Shown here piece by piece: positions 8,090 to 17,136 of a stretch of DNA of 52,596 nucleotides. The stretch comes from Chloroflexota bacterium (GTDB lineage Bacteria; Chloroflexota; Anaerolineae; VGOG01): NCBI GenBank assembly GCA_030611885.1, contig JAUWOY010000019.1, positions 1-52,596 on the forward strand, given 5' to 3'. The notes under the pieces were generated by a model that was not told the origin of the DNA, did no database searches, and saw nothing but the letters and a program-made list of their open reading frames with translations. The first letter of the stretch is position 1, and every line of letters starts with the position of its first letter. The position numbers and the translations under genes were made by a program.

Positions 8090-8986
8090 ATGGCTGAGAT
8101 CTGCGACTACGAAGGCAGTTCATATCGTACCGACTTTTGGGAGGGGCAAGGGCGGGAATACGAGCACCTGGCGGAACGAATTGCCCTCCGCAAGCTCCTG
8201 CCTCCTGCTGGCGCTCGTCTGATGGAAATCGGGGCCGGCTTTGGCCGCCTGGTGGATCTATACGACGGCTACCAACAGGTCGTGTTGCTGGATTACTCCA
8301 AATCCATGCTGCGTCAGGCCCAGGAGCGATTGGGGCGAGGTGGGAAGTATATCTACGTTGCCGCCGACCTGTATGCTATGCCCTTCGTTGATTCCCTCTT
8401 CGACACTACCGTGACGGTGCGGGTGCTGCACCACGTGCAGAACATCCCCGCTGCCTTCCAGGAGATTCAGCGGGTGCTTAAGCGAGAGGGAGTCTACGTG
8501 TTGGAGTACGCCAACAAGCGCCACCTCAAGGCCGTCCTGCGCTACCTGCTGGGCCGCCAAAGCTGGAATCCCTTTGCCCCTGAGCCCTACGAGTTCGTCG
8601 AACTCAACTACGACTTCCATCCGTCCTGGATGAAGGCTCGCCTGAGAGAGGCTGGTTTCGCCATCGGGCGGGAGCTGGCGGTATCCTCCTTTCGCCTTCC
8701 TCTCGTGAAGCGCCTCATTCCCCCCCGTCCCCTGGCCGCTTTGGACGGGCTGCTGCAGGGGCCCACAGCGTCGTGGAAGCTTGCCCCCAGCGTCTTCGTC
8801 CGGGCCAGGGCAGAAAAGGGGGACGCCCAGGCCGAAGATCGAGGCTTCTTCCGCTGCCCAGGCTGTCACGGAACCGATCTGATCGAGACGGAGGACGTAT
8901 TGACCTGTCGGGGCTGCGGCCGAGGGTGGGCCATAGACGACGGCATCTACGACTTCAAAGAGCCCACCTTGAGTTCTCTTGCCTGA
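8090..8986 (+). CDS. Class I SAM-dependent methyltransferase with C-terminal zinc ribbon
   Basis: This 298-residue protein has a Rossmann methyltransferase core: motif I LMEIGAGFGRLVDLY (about residues 44-58), the acidic strand end VVLLDYSKSM, and FDTTVTVRVLHHVQ at motif IV. The C-terminus (about residues 255-295) has the paired cysteines CPGC and CRGCGRGW plus IDDGIYDF, a Trm112/UPF0434-like zinc ribbon also seen in RlmA- and glycan-type methyltransferases. The substrate cannot be told from sequence. The ATG at 8090 has GAGG upstream; the parS-like site lies 12 bases before the start codon. It is monocistronic and divergent from THEP1. Confidence 0.85.
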   Translation: MAEICDYEGSSYRTDFWEGQGREYEHLAERIALRKLLPPAGARLMEIGAGFGRLVDLYDGYQQVVLLDYSKSMLRQAQERLGRGGKYIYVAADLYAMPFVDSLFDTTVTVRVLHHVQNIPAAFQEIQRVLKREGVYVLEYANKRHLKAVLRYLLGRQSWNPFAPEPYEFVELNYDFHPSWMKARLREAGFAIGRELAVSSFRLPLVKRLIPPRPLAALDGLLQGPTASWKLAPSVFVRARAEKGDAQAEDRGFFRCPGCHGTDLIETEDVLTCRGCGRGWAIDDGIYDFKEPTLSSLA

Positions 8987-9093
8987 AACCGCTAACTGTA
9001 GTATACTTACGTTGTATCCGGGAACCGCTCGTCTACAAGAGCTCTAAGACCACTGAGATATGCATCCATCCCCATGCGGGCCAAAAGGTGGAG

Positions 9094-9117
9094 ATATCCG
9101 AAACTCGGTTCGGATAT
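9094..9117. repeat. Hairpin between the methyltransferase and beta-helix protein genes
   Basis: ATATCCGAA (9094-9102) and TTCGGATAT (9109-9117) form a perfect 9-bp stem with a 6-base loop. There is no T-tract, so it is not a classical terminator. It lies 46 bases before the beta-helix gene and could be an operator or mRNA structure. Confidence 0.55.
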
Positions 9118-9162
9118 GGAATGTTAAGTGAAGCCAGGAGCTAAGAGTGAAGGGAGAGAGCG

Positions 9163-12105
9163 ATGGAAGGCATAGAACTGAATCGGCCAGTCAAGATTAG
9201 ACGGGTGGTGCAGTTGGGCACTGCAATGGGGTTGGCCTTACTACTCCTGATAGTCTTGTTATGTGGACTGCGGGAGGGAATGCCGGTCCGCGCTAATCCT
9301 GCCTCGCTAGGTGAGACGAATGTCCCACACACCAGTTATGCAGACGGTGCCAACCCAGGCGCTGGTACGGACATGCCTGCGGCGTTGAGTTTGACCGTAG
9401 TTGGAGGATCCATCTCAACAGATACTGTCTGGCAGGGCGAGGTCCTGGTAGAAGAAACGGTTATTGTGCAATCCGGCGTCATTCTGACAGTGCAGCCGGG
9501 AACGCAAGTCAGGTTCAAGCATTATCGCGGCTATCGGGAACCCGAAAAACGTCTGAGCTTGCAAGTATTCGGCACGTTGATCGCGGAGGGCACCGCTGCC
9601 CAACCGATCTGCTTTACCTCTGATACATCTGACCCCCAGAATGGCGATTGGTCTATGATTCGTCTGCACAATTCTACAGACTCGGTATTCCGCTACTGTG
9701 TGGTCGAGTTAGGGCAACAAGGCATTAACGTCTGGGGTGGATCGCCTGAGATCTCTCACTGCGTCATTCGTTGGCACAACTGGGAAGGCCTCTATTTCGA
9801 GTCAAATGCTGAGCCAACCATCGAGTATTGCCACATCGTCGAAAATGGATACAACGGGTTGGCTGCTGAACAGTTTAACACTATCACGATGGACTATTGC
9901 GAGATTGAGCGCAACGGAACCCACGGCGTCCACATTGATGCTTCAACGGGAGAAATTCGCCGTTCGCGCGTGCATGACAACCGCGCGAGTGGTCTCTCTG
10001 TTGACAACAATGGCACGCTGCGTGCTCTGGGGGTTGCTATCACCGACAACAACGATTGCGGCATCGCTGTTGGAGAGGGGATCAACACGGTCGAAATCAG
10101 CAACCTGACGTTCAGCGGCAACGCAGGGGGTGACGTGTGTGGCTCGTACATCACTGTAACGTCAGCTTTCACGCCGCCTGTCTCCATTGATATTGGCTTT
10201 ACCCCTGCGATGTCTTATGCCCTGGGATACATACCTGGGGATCCAATTTCAGATACCTACATGTACATCTATCCTGACGATGAAACGCGGCGCATTGTTC
10301 GAAAGATTGGAGATGGATTAGGGCTTACGTGGTCGTTGGCATGGGATGGTCAGTACATTTGGACATCTACTCTATGGGGCACCATCTCCAAACTAAACCC
10401 ACAAACGGGCACAGTAGTGCCCCCGCAATTCACGGCACCTGGCTCGCAACCCTGGGGCATGACGTTTGATGGGGAGCATCTTTGGGTCGTCGATTTTGCT
10501 GAAAGGCGCATCTCCAAGTTGGACCCCACGACTGGCACGGAACTCGCCACGTATCCCACCCCAGACCCTGTGGGAGGATGTAAAGGGATAACCTGGGATG
10601 GCTCCTATCTATACGTTATGGGCTGGACGTCGCCAGTGATCTACAAGATGGATCGGCGGGGGCAACTGACTGACACCATCCCACTCAATAGTGGCGGTGG
10701 CGGTGGGATCGCCTGGGACGGTCAGCATTTCTGGGTGCCTGGTGGGGGCAAGATCCTCAAGTACGATAAACAGGGGCATAATGTAGGGTGGATATACGCG
10801 GCTTCCGAGGGCACATGGGACATGACCTGGGATGGGCAGTATCTCTGGGCCTCACAACGCACGAATGAGAACTGGTCAGATGAGAAGATCTTTGCACTCG
10901 AGATACTTGAGGATCATGATCATTACGCGAGCCCTGAAACGTTGTATGTAGACGGTACGAATCCCAATCCTGGTAACGGCACCCCGTCTGACCCTTATCG
11001 CACCATCACGCAGGCAGTAAGTGCGGGCTTTAATGGTGATAAAATCCTGGTCGCTCAGGACACCTACACTGAGAATCTGACTATTGACAAAGACATTGAC
11101 CTATACGGTGGCTATGCCTCGTACACATCGCCTGTCAGTTGGACGCGGAGCATCACCTTGTACGAAACGATCATCGACGGCAATCAAAGCGGCAGTGTAA
11201 TTACCTTCCAATCCAACAGCGATGGAGCACTGTTGGACGGATTCACCATCACTGGTGGGAATGCAGACGAAGCAGGTGGAGGCGTCACCATTAATGGTGT
11301 ATCCCCCACTATCCGATCCTGCATCGTCCGGGGAAACACCGCCCGTGGACAATGGGAGTGGGGAGGCGGCGGTATCGCTATCGTTGGTGGGGCAGTTGTC
11401 ATCAGCAACACGACTATAATTAGTAACTCGGTCTTGGGCGGCGCTGGAGGTGTGCGCGTCGGGTTCGGTTCGGTCACTATGATCAACAACCTTGTAGTTC
11501 ACAATATAGGTCGTCCGGCTATCCATGCCAATGACGCTGTCCTGACCCTGACCAATGTCACCGTCGCTGATAACAGTTCACAAGGCAGTGTTCTTCTCAA
11601 CAACAGTCAAGCGACGATACTCAACAGTATCCTATGGGAGGAAACCGGTTCAGACATTTCTGCTGTGAATAGCAGTAGTTATACCGTCGCTTACTCAAAT
11701 GTCGAAGATGGGGTGCTGCCAGGCGTGGGCAACATCTCGGCCAATCCCCTCTTTGTAGATGCTGCTAACGGTGAATATCATCTGAAACTTGGCTCACCAT
11801 GCATCGACACAGGCACCAACGAAGGCGCACCAGAGATTGACTTTGAGGGCAATCCACGCCCTCTGGATGGCAATTCGGATGAGATTGCTGTGGTAGACAT
11901 AGGGGTCGATGAGTTTACGCTTTTGGGCGACTTCGACTACGATTGCGTGATTACCATCAACGACATCATGGAGGTGGCTAGTCGGTGGCGCACGACTGAG
12001 GCGGATCCTGACTGGGATGTGCGCTACGACCTCAATGGCGATGGAATCATCACCATCGTGGACATCATGCTCGTGGTGGTTCACTGGGGGGAAAGCTGCC
12101 TGTGA
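9163..12105 (+). CDS. Secreted beta-helix protein with a beta-propeller-like middle and a dockerin-like C-terminus
   Basis: This 980-residue exported protein begins with a charged region and hydrophobic segment (about residues 17-37), a signal peptide or anchor. Residues about 75-330 show right-handed beta-helix spacing (FRYCVVELGQQGINVWGG, ISHCVIRWHNWEGLYF, MDYCEIERNGTHGVHI). Residues about 375-590 contain repeated WDGQYIW/WDGQHFW units with GTWDMTW, suggesting a beta-propeller. Residues about 605-920 form a second beta-helix (GGGVTINGVSPTIRSCIVRG and similar). The end carries two calcium-loop helices, DFDYDCVITINDIMEVASRW and DLNGDGIITIVDIMLVVVHW, the pattern of a type I dockerin-like pair. 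The ATG at 9163 follows AAGGGAGAG. Likely extracellular, in carbohydrate binding or surface display; no enzyme active site is recognised and no cohesin is in the window. Confidence 0.85.
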   Translation: MEGIELNRPVKIRRVVQLGTAMGLALLLLIVLLCGLREGMPVRANPASLGETNVPHTSYADGANPGAGTDMPAALSLTVVGGSISTDTVWQGEVLVEETVIVQSGVILTVQPGTQVRFKHYRGYREPEKRLSLQVFGTLIAEGTAAQPICFTSDTSDPQNGDWSMIRLHNSTDSVFRYCVVELGQQGINVWGGSPEISHCVIRWHNWEGLYFESNAEPTIEYCHIVENGYNGLAAEQFNTITMDYCEIERNGTHGVHIDASTGEIRRSRVHDNRASGLSVDNNGTLRALGVAITDNNDCGIAVGEGINTVEISNLTFSGNAGGDVCGSYITVTSAFTPPVSIDIGFTPAMSYALGYIPGDPISDTYMYIYPDDETRRIVRKIGDGLGLTWSLAWDGQYIWTSTLWGTISKLNPQTGTVVPPQFTAPGSQPWGMTFDGEHLWVVDFAERRISKLDPTTGTELATYPTPDPVGGCKGITWDGSYLYVMGWTSPVIYKMDRRGQLTDTIPLNSGGGGGIAWDGQHFWVPGGGKILKYDKQGHNVGWIYAASEGTWDMTWDGQYLWASQRTNENWSDEKIFALEILEDHDHYASPETLYVDGTNPNPGNGTPSDPYRTITQAVSAGFNGDKILVAQDTYTENLTIDKDIDLYGGYASYTSPVSWTRSITLYETIIDGNQSGSVITFQSNSDGALLDGFTITGGNADEAGGGVTINGVSPTIRSCIVRGNTARGQWEWGGGGIAIVGGAVVISNTTIISNSVLGGAGGVRVGFGSVTMINNLVVHNIGRPAIHANDAVLTLTNVTVADNSSQGSVLLNNSQATILNSILWEETGSDISAVNSSSYTVAYSNVEDGVLPGVGNISANPLFVDAANGEYHLKLGSPCIDTGTNEGAPEIDFEGNPRPLDGNSDEIAVVDIGVDEFTLLGDFDYDCVITINDIMEVASRWRTTEADPDWDVRYDLNGDGIITIVDIMLVVVHWGESCL

Positions 12106-12297
12106 CTTGCTAGGCTTTCGAGGATCTACATCGAGGCGGGCCCGACCTACTTGGGTACCCAACTATTCATACAATACGCCGGCGAACTGTGGATAACACG
12201 GCATACACGCCGCTTCGCTCAATACCTTCCCCCCGGGCATATACTGTGTTTATGCCGGAAATGTTATCTGCAATTGCGGGTCTGAGGACGGAGGAAG

Positions 12298-12423
12298 ATT
12301 CCAATAAAAACACTCCCCGTAACATACAAAGGCGAGCGGGTTGTCGAATTGTTCAAGGGCATCTACCTTCCCAAAGACGTTACGGTGCTGGTCGTAATTC
12401 CAGAAGAGGTCATCAGACTGTGA
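12298..12423 (+). CDS. Small DUF104-like protein upstream of the nucleotidyltransferase (rare start)
   Basis: A 41-codon frame is bounded upstream by a stop at 12283 and encodes IPIKTLPVTYKGERVVELFK, then GIYLPKDVTVLVVIPEE. The pattern resembles small DUF104-type antitoxin-like proteins, which share a LPE/LPKxxxVxVxI end. No ATG, GTG or TTG occurs near the beginning; ATT at 12298 or ATA at 12304 follow GGAGG, so a rare start codon or a lost start is implied. Its TGA overlaps the GTG of the next gene (GTGA), a hallmark of translational coupling. That overlap and the residue pattern argue it is or was a real gene. Confidence 0.4.
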   Translation: MPIKTLPVTYKGERVVELFKGIYLPKDVTVLVVIPEEVIRL

Positions 12424-12764
12424 AGAGATTTGACAACATCACTCTCGCACCGAACCAGTATCAGGCCCTGGGTGAACTGCGCCACAGGTTGTTCGATGAG
12501 TTCGACGTCGAAGCTGTGATCTTGTATGGTTCTGTGGCGAGGGGCGAGGCGGACGAAGAATCGGATCTTGACCTGCTCATCGTGACAGCGCAGCCCCTCA
12601 TGCGTCCTGCACGCCACGAGATAACCGATGTGGTCTTTGAAGTGAATCTGCTCCATGGCACGAATTTCAGCACCCTTGTTGTCGATCGCAACTCGTGGGA
12701 GGTAGGCGTTTTTTCAGTTCTGCCCCTGCGAGAAGAAATCCTCAAGGACGGTATCAGGCTATGA
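12420..12764 (+). CDS. MNT-type nucleotidyltransferase (antitoxin-like)
   Basis: This 114-residue protein has the nucleotidyltransferase core GSVARGEADEESDLDLLIV (GS at residues 37-38, catalytic carboxylates D49 and D51), as in the MNT half of HEPN/MNT toxin-antitoxin pairs. Some members AMPylate and neutralise their HEPN partner. I chose the GTG at 12420 because it overlaps the preceding stop and removes 77 unrelated residues. A HEPN partner would be expected directly downstream; instead an ATG overlapping the stop opens only 21 codons. The partner is therefore missing, truncated, or replaced by the small upstream gene. Confidence 0.75.
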   Translation: MKRFDNITLAPNQYQALGELRHRLFDEFDVEAVILYGSVARGEADEESDLDLLIVTAQPLMRPARHEITDVVFEVNLLHGTNFSTLVVDRNSWEVGVFSVLPLREEILKDGIRL

Positions 12765-12864
12765 GTACTTATGGAACGTTAACTGCCATGTGTCTGCGAG
12801 TTCTACCTGTGTCAAGATTCTATTAGCTCGATCAGTTTGACGAGCTTGAAAGGAGATTCTTACG

Positions 12865-14361
12865 ATGAGAATGAACAAACTATGGCTTCTGTTGGTAACG
12901 TTAGGGGTGATCTTATCCCTGGCAGCTTGCGGGTCGAAGGCCACACCAGTAGAGGAGGCGGCCCCAACACCAAAGCCCCAGGTACAAGCCACGTCAACGC
13001 CCAAACCCAAGGTAGGGGCCACCCCAACGCCCGAAGAAGCCAAGCCGACGACGAAACCTGCAGAACCGACTGCCACGCCTATCCCGCCCCCGCCGACGCC
13101 AGTAGCCAAGGCAACTCCATCTGGGCTCGTCGCCAACCCGGAGGACACTCTGGACAGCTACCGAATGCGCACAACGATGCGACTGCTGGAAGGGGAAGGT
13201 CTGTTGGGGGAGGACTTTCATACGGAGATGGAATGGGTCCGGGAGCCACTAGCTCGCCGCACCGTCATGTATGGTTTGTCAGAGGACATGGCGATGGAAA
13301 TCATCATTATTGGCGACAGCACCTGGATGAATATGGGCGACGATACCTGGATCAAAACAGAATCCGGGCCGAGTGACCAGGAATCCGTTGCGCAGGAAGA
13401 CCTCCAGGCAAGCCTGGAGGACATTCTGCGGGACATGGAAAGCGGCATGAAGCCAGCAGGCAAAGATACGGTGAACGGCGTTCGTTGCCAACGTTACACC
13501 GTGGACGCCGATTTTTCCATGCCTATGCCGGTGCCTGAGGACGCATCCGCAGAGGCACTACAGTTTATGCCCACGGAGATAATAGGTCACATCCAGGGAA
13601 AGCTCTGGATAGCCGACCAGCGTGGCCTGCCGCCGGTCATCATCCGGTCGCAGACGATGCAGGAAATAACCTTCAAGTATGCTTCGCGTGACGACGAAAC
13701 GATGGTTTATGAAGAGAAACGCGATCTCTACGACATCAACAAGCCCATCACCATCAAACCGCCAGAAGGAGCGATGGAGATGCCCGCTCTGCCCACCCCG
13801 TCTTCGGGGGAGCAGACAACGCCGTTGGCCGAACAGCCTGGGGTCTCCGTAGAAGTCGCCAGCCTGGACGACCTGGACAGCTACCGCCTCGACTGGTCAG
13901 TCCAGATGCAGATGTCGGCAGGCGGCGGGATGGAGATGAGCTACACGATGGAATGGGTTCGAGAGCCTCCTGCCAGGCACCTCGTCATGAGCATTGGAGG
14001 AGGCCCGTTCGGGGAGTATATTTGGATTGGCGATACCGTCTGGGCAAAGGCAGGCGATACCTGGATGCAGACCACTGAGGAGGATGCAGCGGACGCTTTT
14101 GACCAAGTAGAGGAGGTCATGACGCCAGATAGCGACATGGTTCTGGTAGGCGAGGAGACGGTGAATGGCATCCATTGCAAACACTACGTTTATGACTTCG
14201 GGGATATGATGCATAAAGAGATGTGGGTGGCCGACCAAAGTGATCTGCCGCCCATTCCCATCCGAGGGATGTTCCGGATGGAGACGACCCAGATGGTCAC
14301 CGAGGCGGAGGGCAATGTCTACGACATCAACACGCCCATCACCATCGAGACGCCGAAGTGA
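12865..14361 (+). CDS. Lipoprotein with two tandem LppX/LolA-like domains
   Basis: This 498-residue lipoprotein has signal MRMNKLWLLLVTLGVILSLA with lipobox LAAC (Cys about residue 22) and a Thr/Pro/Lys-rich linker to about residue 92. Two similar domains follow, each beginning LDSYR and sharing EWVREPxAR, an IIIIGDSTW / YIWIGDTVW strand, TVNGxxCxxY, a WxADQxxLPP segment and YDINxPITI at the end. The layout suggests the curved beta-sheet fold of LppX/LprG or LolA-type carriers, with a hydrophobic ligand or a sensory role at the outer face of the membrane; this is inference. AAAGGAG precedes the ATG at 12865. It lies just upstream of dnaN but has its own spacing and is probably not functionally linked. 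Confidence 0.8.
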   Translation: MRMNKLWLLLVTLGVILSLAACGSKATPVEEAAPTPKPQVQATSTPKPKVGATPTPEEAKPTTKPAEPTATPIPPPPTPVAKATPSGLVANPEDTLDSYRMRTTMRLLEGEGLLGEDFHTEMEWVREPLARRTVMYGLSEDMAMEIIIIGDSTWMNMGDDTWIKTESGPSDQESVAQEDLQASLEDILRDMESGMKPAGKDTVNGVRCQRYTVDADFSMPMPVPEDASAEALQFMPTEIIGHIQGKLWIADQRGLPPVIIRSQTMQEITFKYASRDDETMVYEEKRDLYDINKPITIKPPEGAMEMPALPTPSSGEQTTPLAEQPGVSVEVASLDDLDSYRLDWSVQMQMSAGGGMEMSYTMEWVREPPARHLVMSIGGGPFGEYIWIGDTVWAKAGDTWMQTTEEDAADAFDQVEEVMTPDSDMVLVGEETVNGIHCKHYVYDFGDMMHKEMWVADQSDLPPIPIRGMFRMETTQMVTEAEGNVYDINTPITIETPK

Positions 14362-14420
14362 GTTCCTGATGGATTCGGAGAAGGAATAGCATATTTTTAC
14401 TAATTAAGGAGGTCACGTTC

Positions 14421-15554
14421 ATGAGAGTTTCTTGCTTACAAGAGAATTTGGCTAAGGGGCTGAGCGTGGTGGGGCGAGCGGTGGCCACCCGCAGCACTTT
14501 GCCGGTGCTGGCAAATGTGATGCTTTCCACCGACAACGGCCGCCTGAAGCTATCGGCCACGGACCTGGAGATCGGCATCAACTGCTGGATCGGGGCCAAA
14601 GTGGAGGAGGACGGAGCTACGACGGTGCCAGCCCGCTCTTTCATTGACCTGGTCAACTCCCTGCCGTCTGAGCGGATAGACATGGAGCTCGTCGTGCGCA
14701 CCCAGACCCTCAACCTGAAGTGCGCCCGCTACGAAGCCAACCTCAAGGGCATAGACGCCCAGGAGTTCCCGCTCATTCCCTCGCTCGAGGAGGGGGAGGG
14801 CCAGATCAGTCTGGAGCCCACTGCCTTCAGGAGGATGATCGAGCAGGTCGCCCTGGCCGCTGCCACCGACGAGAGCAGGCCCATTCTAACCGGTGTGCTG
14901 GCTAAGTTCGAGGGAAAGCAGCTCACCCTGGCCGCCGCCGATGGCTTCCGTCTCTCGGTGCGTACGGCTGAGCTTCCCACGGAAACCGAGCCGGCCAGCG
15001 TTATCATCCCTGCCCGGGCCCTGGCAGAACTGGCGCGCATCAGCACCGACGAGGAAGCCGTCACCCTGGTCATCACCCCCACCCGCAAGCAGGCGCTTTT
15101 CCACGCGCCAAATGTAGACCTGGTCTCCCAACTCATCGAGGGCAATTTCCCCGACTATCAGCAGATCATCCCTAAGAGCTATACCACTCGCACGGTAGTG
15201 AACACCAATAGCCTCTTGAGGGCCTGCAAGACAGCCAGCATCTTTGCCCGTGACGCGGCCAATATCGCGCGCTTCCAAATCGCCCCCGGCGGAGAGCTGG
15301 CACCGGGCCATATCACCATCGCCGCCACCAGTGCTGAGTTGGGCGATAACGTGGGCGAGATTGATGCCTCCATCGAGGGAGATGAGATCGAAATCGCCTT
15401 CAACGTCAAGTACCTCATTGACGTCCTCTCGGTGATGGATTCGGCCCAGGTAGTTCTGGAGACCACCACTTCCTCCAGCCCCGGCGTCATCAAGCCCGTT
15501 GGGGACGTGGATTTCGTTCACGTCATCATGCCCATGCACGTGCGGTCAGACTAA
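14421..15554 (+). CDS. dnaN: DNA polymerase III beta subunit (sliding clamp)
   Basis: This 377-residue protein is the processivity clamp that encircles DNA and tethers the replicative polymerase. It has the normal length and family features: MRVSCLQENLAKGLSVVGRA at the N-terminus, TRSTLPVLANVML, LKLSATDLEIGI, ATDESRPILTGV in the second domain, and VIMPMHVR at the C-terminus, the usual MPM(R/H)V end. A strong site, AAGGAGG, precedes the ATG at 14421. recF follows after 349 bases, which hold hairpins and a repeat element, rather than directly as in many genomes. The TAA stop is formed by the first bases of a heptamer repeat. Confidence 0.97.
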   Translation: MRVSCLQENLAKGLSVVGRAVATRSTLPVLANVMLSTDNGRLKLSATDLEIGINCWIGAKVEEDGATTVPARSFIDLVNSLPSERIDMELVVRTQTLNLKCARYEANLKGIDAQEFPLIPSLEEGEGQISLEPTAFRRMIEQVALAAATDESRPILTGVLAKFEGKQLTLAAADGFRLSVRTAELPTETEPASVIIPARALAELARISTDEEAVTLVITPTRKQALFHAPNVDLVSQLIEGNFPDYQQIIPKSYTTRTVVNTNSLLRACKTASIFARDAANIARFQIAPGGELAPGHITIAATSAELGDNVGEIDASIEGDEIEIAFNVKYLIDVLSVMDSAQVVLETTTSSSPGVIKPVGDVDFVHVIMPMHVRSD

Positions 15555-15601
15555 TACCCAATATCTAATACCCAATACTAAATACTAGATATTGGATATT
15601 G
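15552..15601. repeat. Heptamer repeat hairpin at the 3' end of dnaN
   Basis: The stop codon of dnaN opens an array of near-identical heptamers (AATACCC, AATATCT, AATACCC, AATACTA, AATACTA, then two GATATTG). CCAATATCT (15558-15566) pairs perfectly with AGATATTGG (15587-15595). The same architecture with different heptamers occurs at 17104, 39095, 41869, 44113, 48841, 51980 and 52243. Confidence 0.8.
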
Positions 15602-15641
15602 ACTTGCGATTGACCACAATATATAGTGGATAGCGATCTCT

Positions 15642-15691
15642 GAGTTAGCGAACTCAAACGCCCTCGCGATTATCAAGCTCCGAGGGCGTTT
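15642..15691 (+). terminator. Stem-loops downstream of dnaN
   Basis: GAGTT/AACTC (15642-15655) forms a short hairpin next to a strong one: AAACGCCCTCG (15656-15666) pairs perfectly with CGAGGGCGTTT (15681-15691) across a 14-base loop. Only a short T-run follows, so termination is plausible but not certain. Confidence 0.5.
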
Positions 15692-15715
15692 GGTCGCAAT
15701 ACCGTTCGGATAAGA

Positions 15716-15858
15716 AAGCGAGCGCCGGCCGAGTAGGCCCGCAGGGCCATATCGAGGCCAAGCGAGCGGTTTTTCAGAGGCTATGATCACGTTGGAGCCA
15801 GCACCTTGGTCTCGATACGGGCAACAAAGAGCGTTGCCCTACTCGACCGGCGGCGCTT
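15716..15858. repeat. REP-like palindromic element, copy 1 (between dnaN and recF)
   Basis: The left part has AGCGCCGGCCGAGTAGG and ATATCGAGGCCAAGCGAG. The right part mirrors it with CTTGGTCTCGATACGG and CCTACTCGACCGGCGG, ending in CGCT. A related copy is at 18903-19023. Similar extragenic palindromes with TATCGA...CTACTC arms are widespread in bacteria. The element abuts the recF ribosome site. Confidence 0.7.
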
Positions 15859-15903
15859 AACCGAACAGTATGGCGTTTCGCCGCCTTCGCGGTGGAGCAC
15901 GAA

Positions 15904-17136
15904 GTGTATCTTAAGCATCTCTCCCTCGCCAATTTCAGAAACTACGCCCGCCTGGAGCTGGATCTCTCCCCTGGCATCATCCTCGTCCAGGGCGAGAATG
16001 CCCAGGGAAAGACTAACCTCCTCGAGGCTATCTACTACCTGGCCACGGCGCGCTCGCCTCACGCCACGACCGACCGGGAGTTGATCAACTGGCTGGCCGA
16101 GGAAGAGGATCTGACCTTCGCTCGCCTGGTGGGCGAGATACAGAAGGACGACACTCTGCAGCGTCTGGAGATCACTCTGCTCAAGGAGCCAGCTCGTGAG
16201 GCCGACGGCCGTAGCCTCAAAAAGCAGATTCGGATCAACGGCGTGCCCAGGCGTGTCCTGGACCTCATCGGCCAGCTCAACGTGGTCCTCTTTATGCCCC
16301 AGGACATTGACCTGGTGGCCGGCTCGCCCAGCCGGCGGCGACGTTATCTCGACACCACCATCTGCCAGTTCGATCCTCGCTACTGTCGCACCCTCCGACG
16401 ATATAGCCGCGTCTTGACGCAGCGCAACCACCTCCTGCGCCAGTTGCAAGAGCGTAGAAGCAGCCCCGACCAACTGCGTTTTTGGGACGAGAAGCTGGCC
16501 GAAGACGGAGCCCACGTGGTCGCCCGCCGACGGGAGGTGGTAGCCGAACTGGAGGAGTTGGCCAGGGCCATCCACCTGGAGTTAACGGGCCAGGATGAGC
16601 ACCTGTCTCTGCGCTACGAGCCAAGCATCAGGATGCCTGATAAATACTACCAGATACCTTTGGGGCTTGGGTCGGAGGGGAGATTGGGTATCAGGTATTC
16701 GGAATCCAGTATCAGGGAGTCTTTCCTGGAGCAGTTGCGGGAGATCACCCGCGAGGAGATTCAGCGGGGCATGTCGCTGATCGGCCCCCACCGCGACGAC
16801 CTGCGGTTTTTGGCCGGTGGCGTGGACATGAGAATCTACGGCTCCCGCGGTCAACAGCGCACCGTCGTCCTGGCTCTGAAGCTGGCTGAGGCGAAGCTGC
16901 TGGCTGAGGAGACGGGCGAACAGCCCATCGTGCTCCTGGACGAAGTCATGTCGGAGCTAGACGAGGCTCGGCGCCGCTATCTGATGAAGGCGATAAAGAA
17001 TAGCCAACAGGCCATCCTTACCACCACCCATTGGGATGCCTACAGCCCCGACTTTTTGAACCGAGCTACTTTGCTGAGGGTGCAAGAGGGGCGGATAGAG
17101 AAAATGACCAATGAGCCAATGACCAATGACCAATGA
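15904..17136 (+). CDS. recF: DNA replication and repair protein RecF
   Basis: This 410-residue SMC-like ATPase loads RecA at single-strand gaps. It has Walker A GENAQGKTNLLEAIYYLATA (about residues 30-45), the signature region GSRGQQRTVVLALKLAEAKL and Walker B PIVLLDEVMSELDEARR. I chose the GTG at 15904 because it yields the canonical VYLKHLSLANFRNYARLEL opening and has GGAG six bases upstream; the GTG at 15892 would add four residues. RecF is usually 360-370 residues. The excess here is explained by a segment of about 30 residues after RYEPSI (about residues 242-271) encoded by a palindromic repeat, and by an 11-residue tail (MTNEPMTNDQ) encoded by heptamers that also supply the stop. Confidence 0.95.
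   Translation: MYLKHLSLANFRNYARLELDLSPGIILVQGENAQGKTNLLEAIYYLATARSPHATTDRELINWLAEEEDLTFARLVGEIQKDDTLQRLEITLLKEPAREADGRSLKKQIRINGVPRRVLDLIGQLNVVLFMPQDIDLVAGSPSRRRRYLDTTICQFDPRYCRTLRRYSRVLTQRNHLLRQLQERRSSPDQLRFWDEKLAEDGAHVVARRREVVAELEELARAIHLELTGQDEHLSLRYEPSIRMPDKYYQIPLGLGSEGRLGIRYSESSIRESFLEQLREITREEIQRGMSLIGPHRDDLRFLAGGVDMRIYGSRGQQRTVVLALKLAEAKLLAEETGEQPIVLLDEVMSELDEARRRYLMKAIKNSQQAILTTTHWDAYSPDFLNRATLLRVQEGRIEKMTNEPMTNDQ
16627..16722. repeat. Palindromic heptamer element inserted in frame inside recF
   Basis: Within recF, GGTATCA, GGTATTC, GGAATCC, AGTATCA and GGGAGTC form a run of heptamers (about 16687-16721). They pair imperfectly with an upstream segment containing AATACTACCAGATACC. It encodes roughly 30 residues (DKYYQIPLGLGSEGRLGIRY and flanks) lying between two conserved RecF blocks. 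The element keeps the frame and has no stop. Confidence 0.65.

Noticed and set aside
12188..12196. TGTGGATAA, a perfect DnaA-box match about 2.2 kb upstream of dnaN
   Set aside because: A single 9-mer is expected by chance at a frequency near once per 130 kb on both strands, so one hit in this window is weak. I saw no cluster of boxes or AT-rich unwinding region beside it.
12761..12826. A 21-codon frame overlapping the stop of the nucleotidyltransferase as a HEPN toxin
   Set aside because: It is far too short and has none of the HEPN motif; at most it is a remnant.
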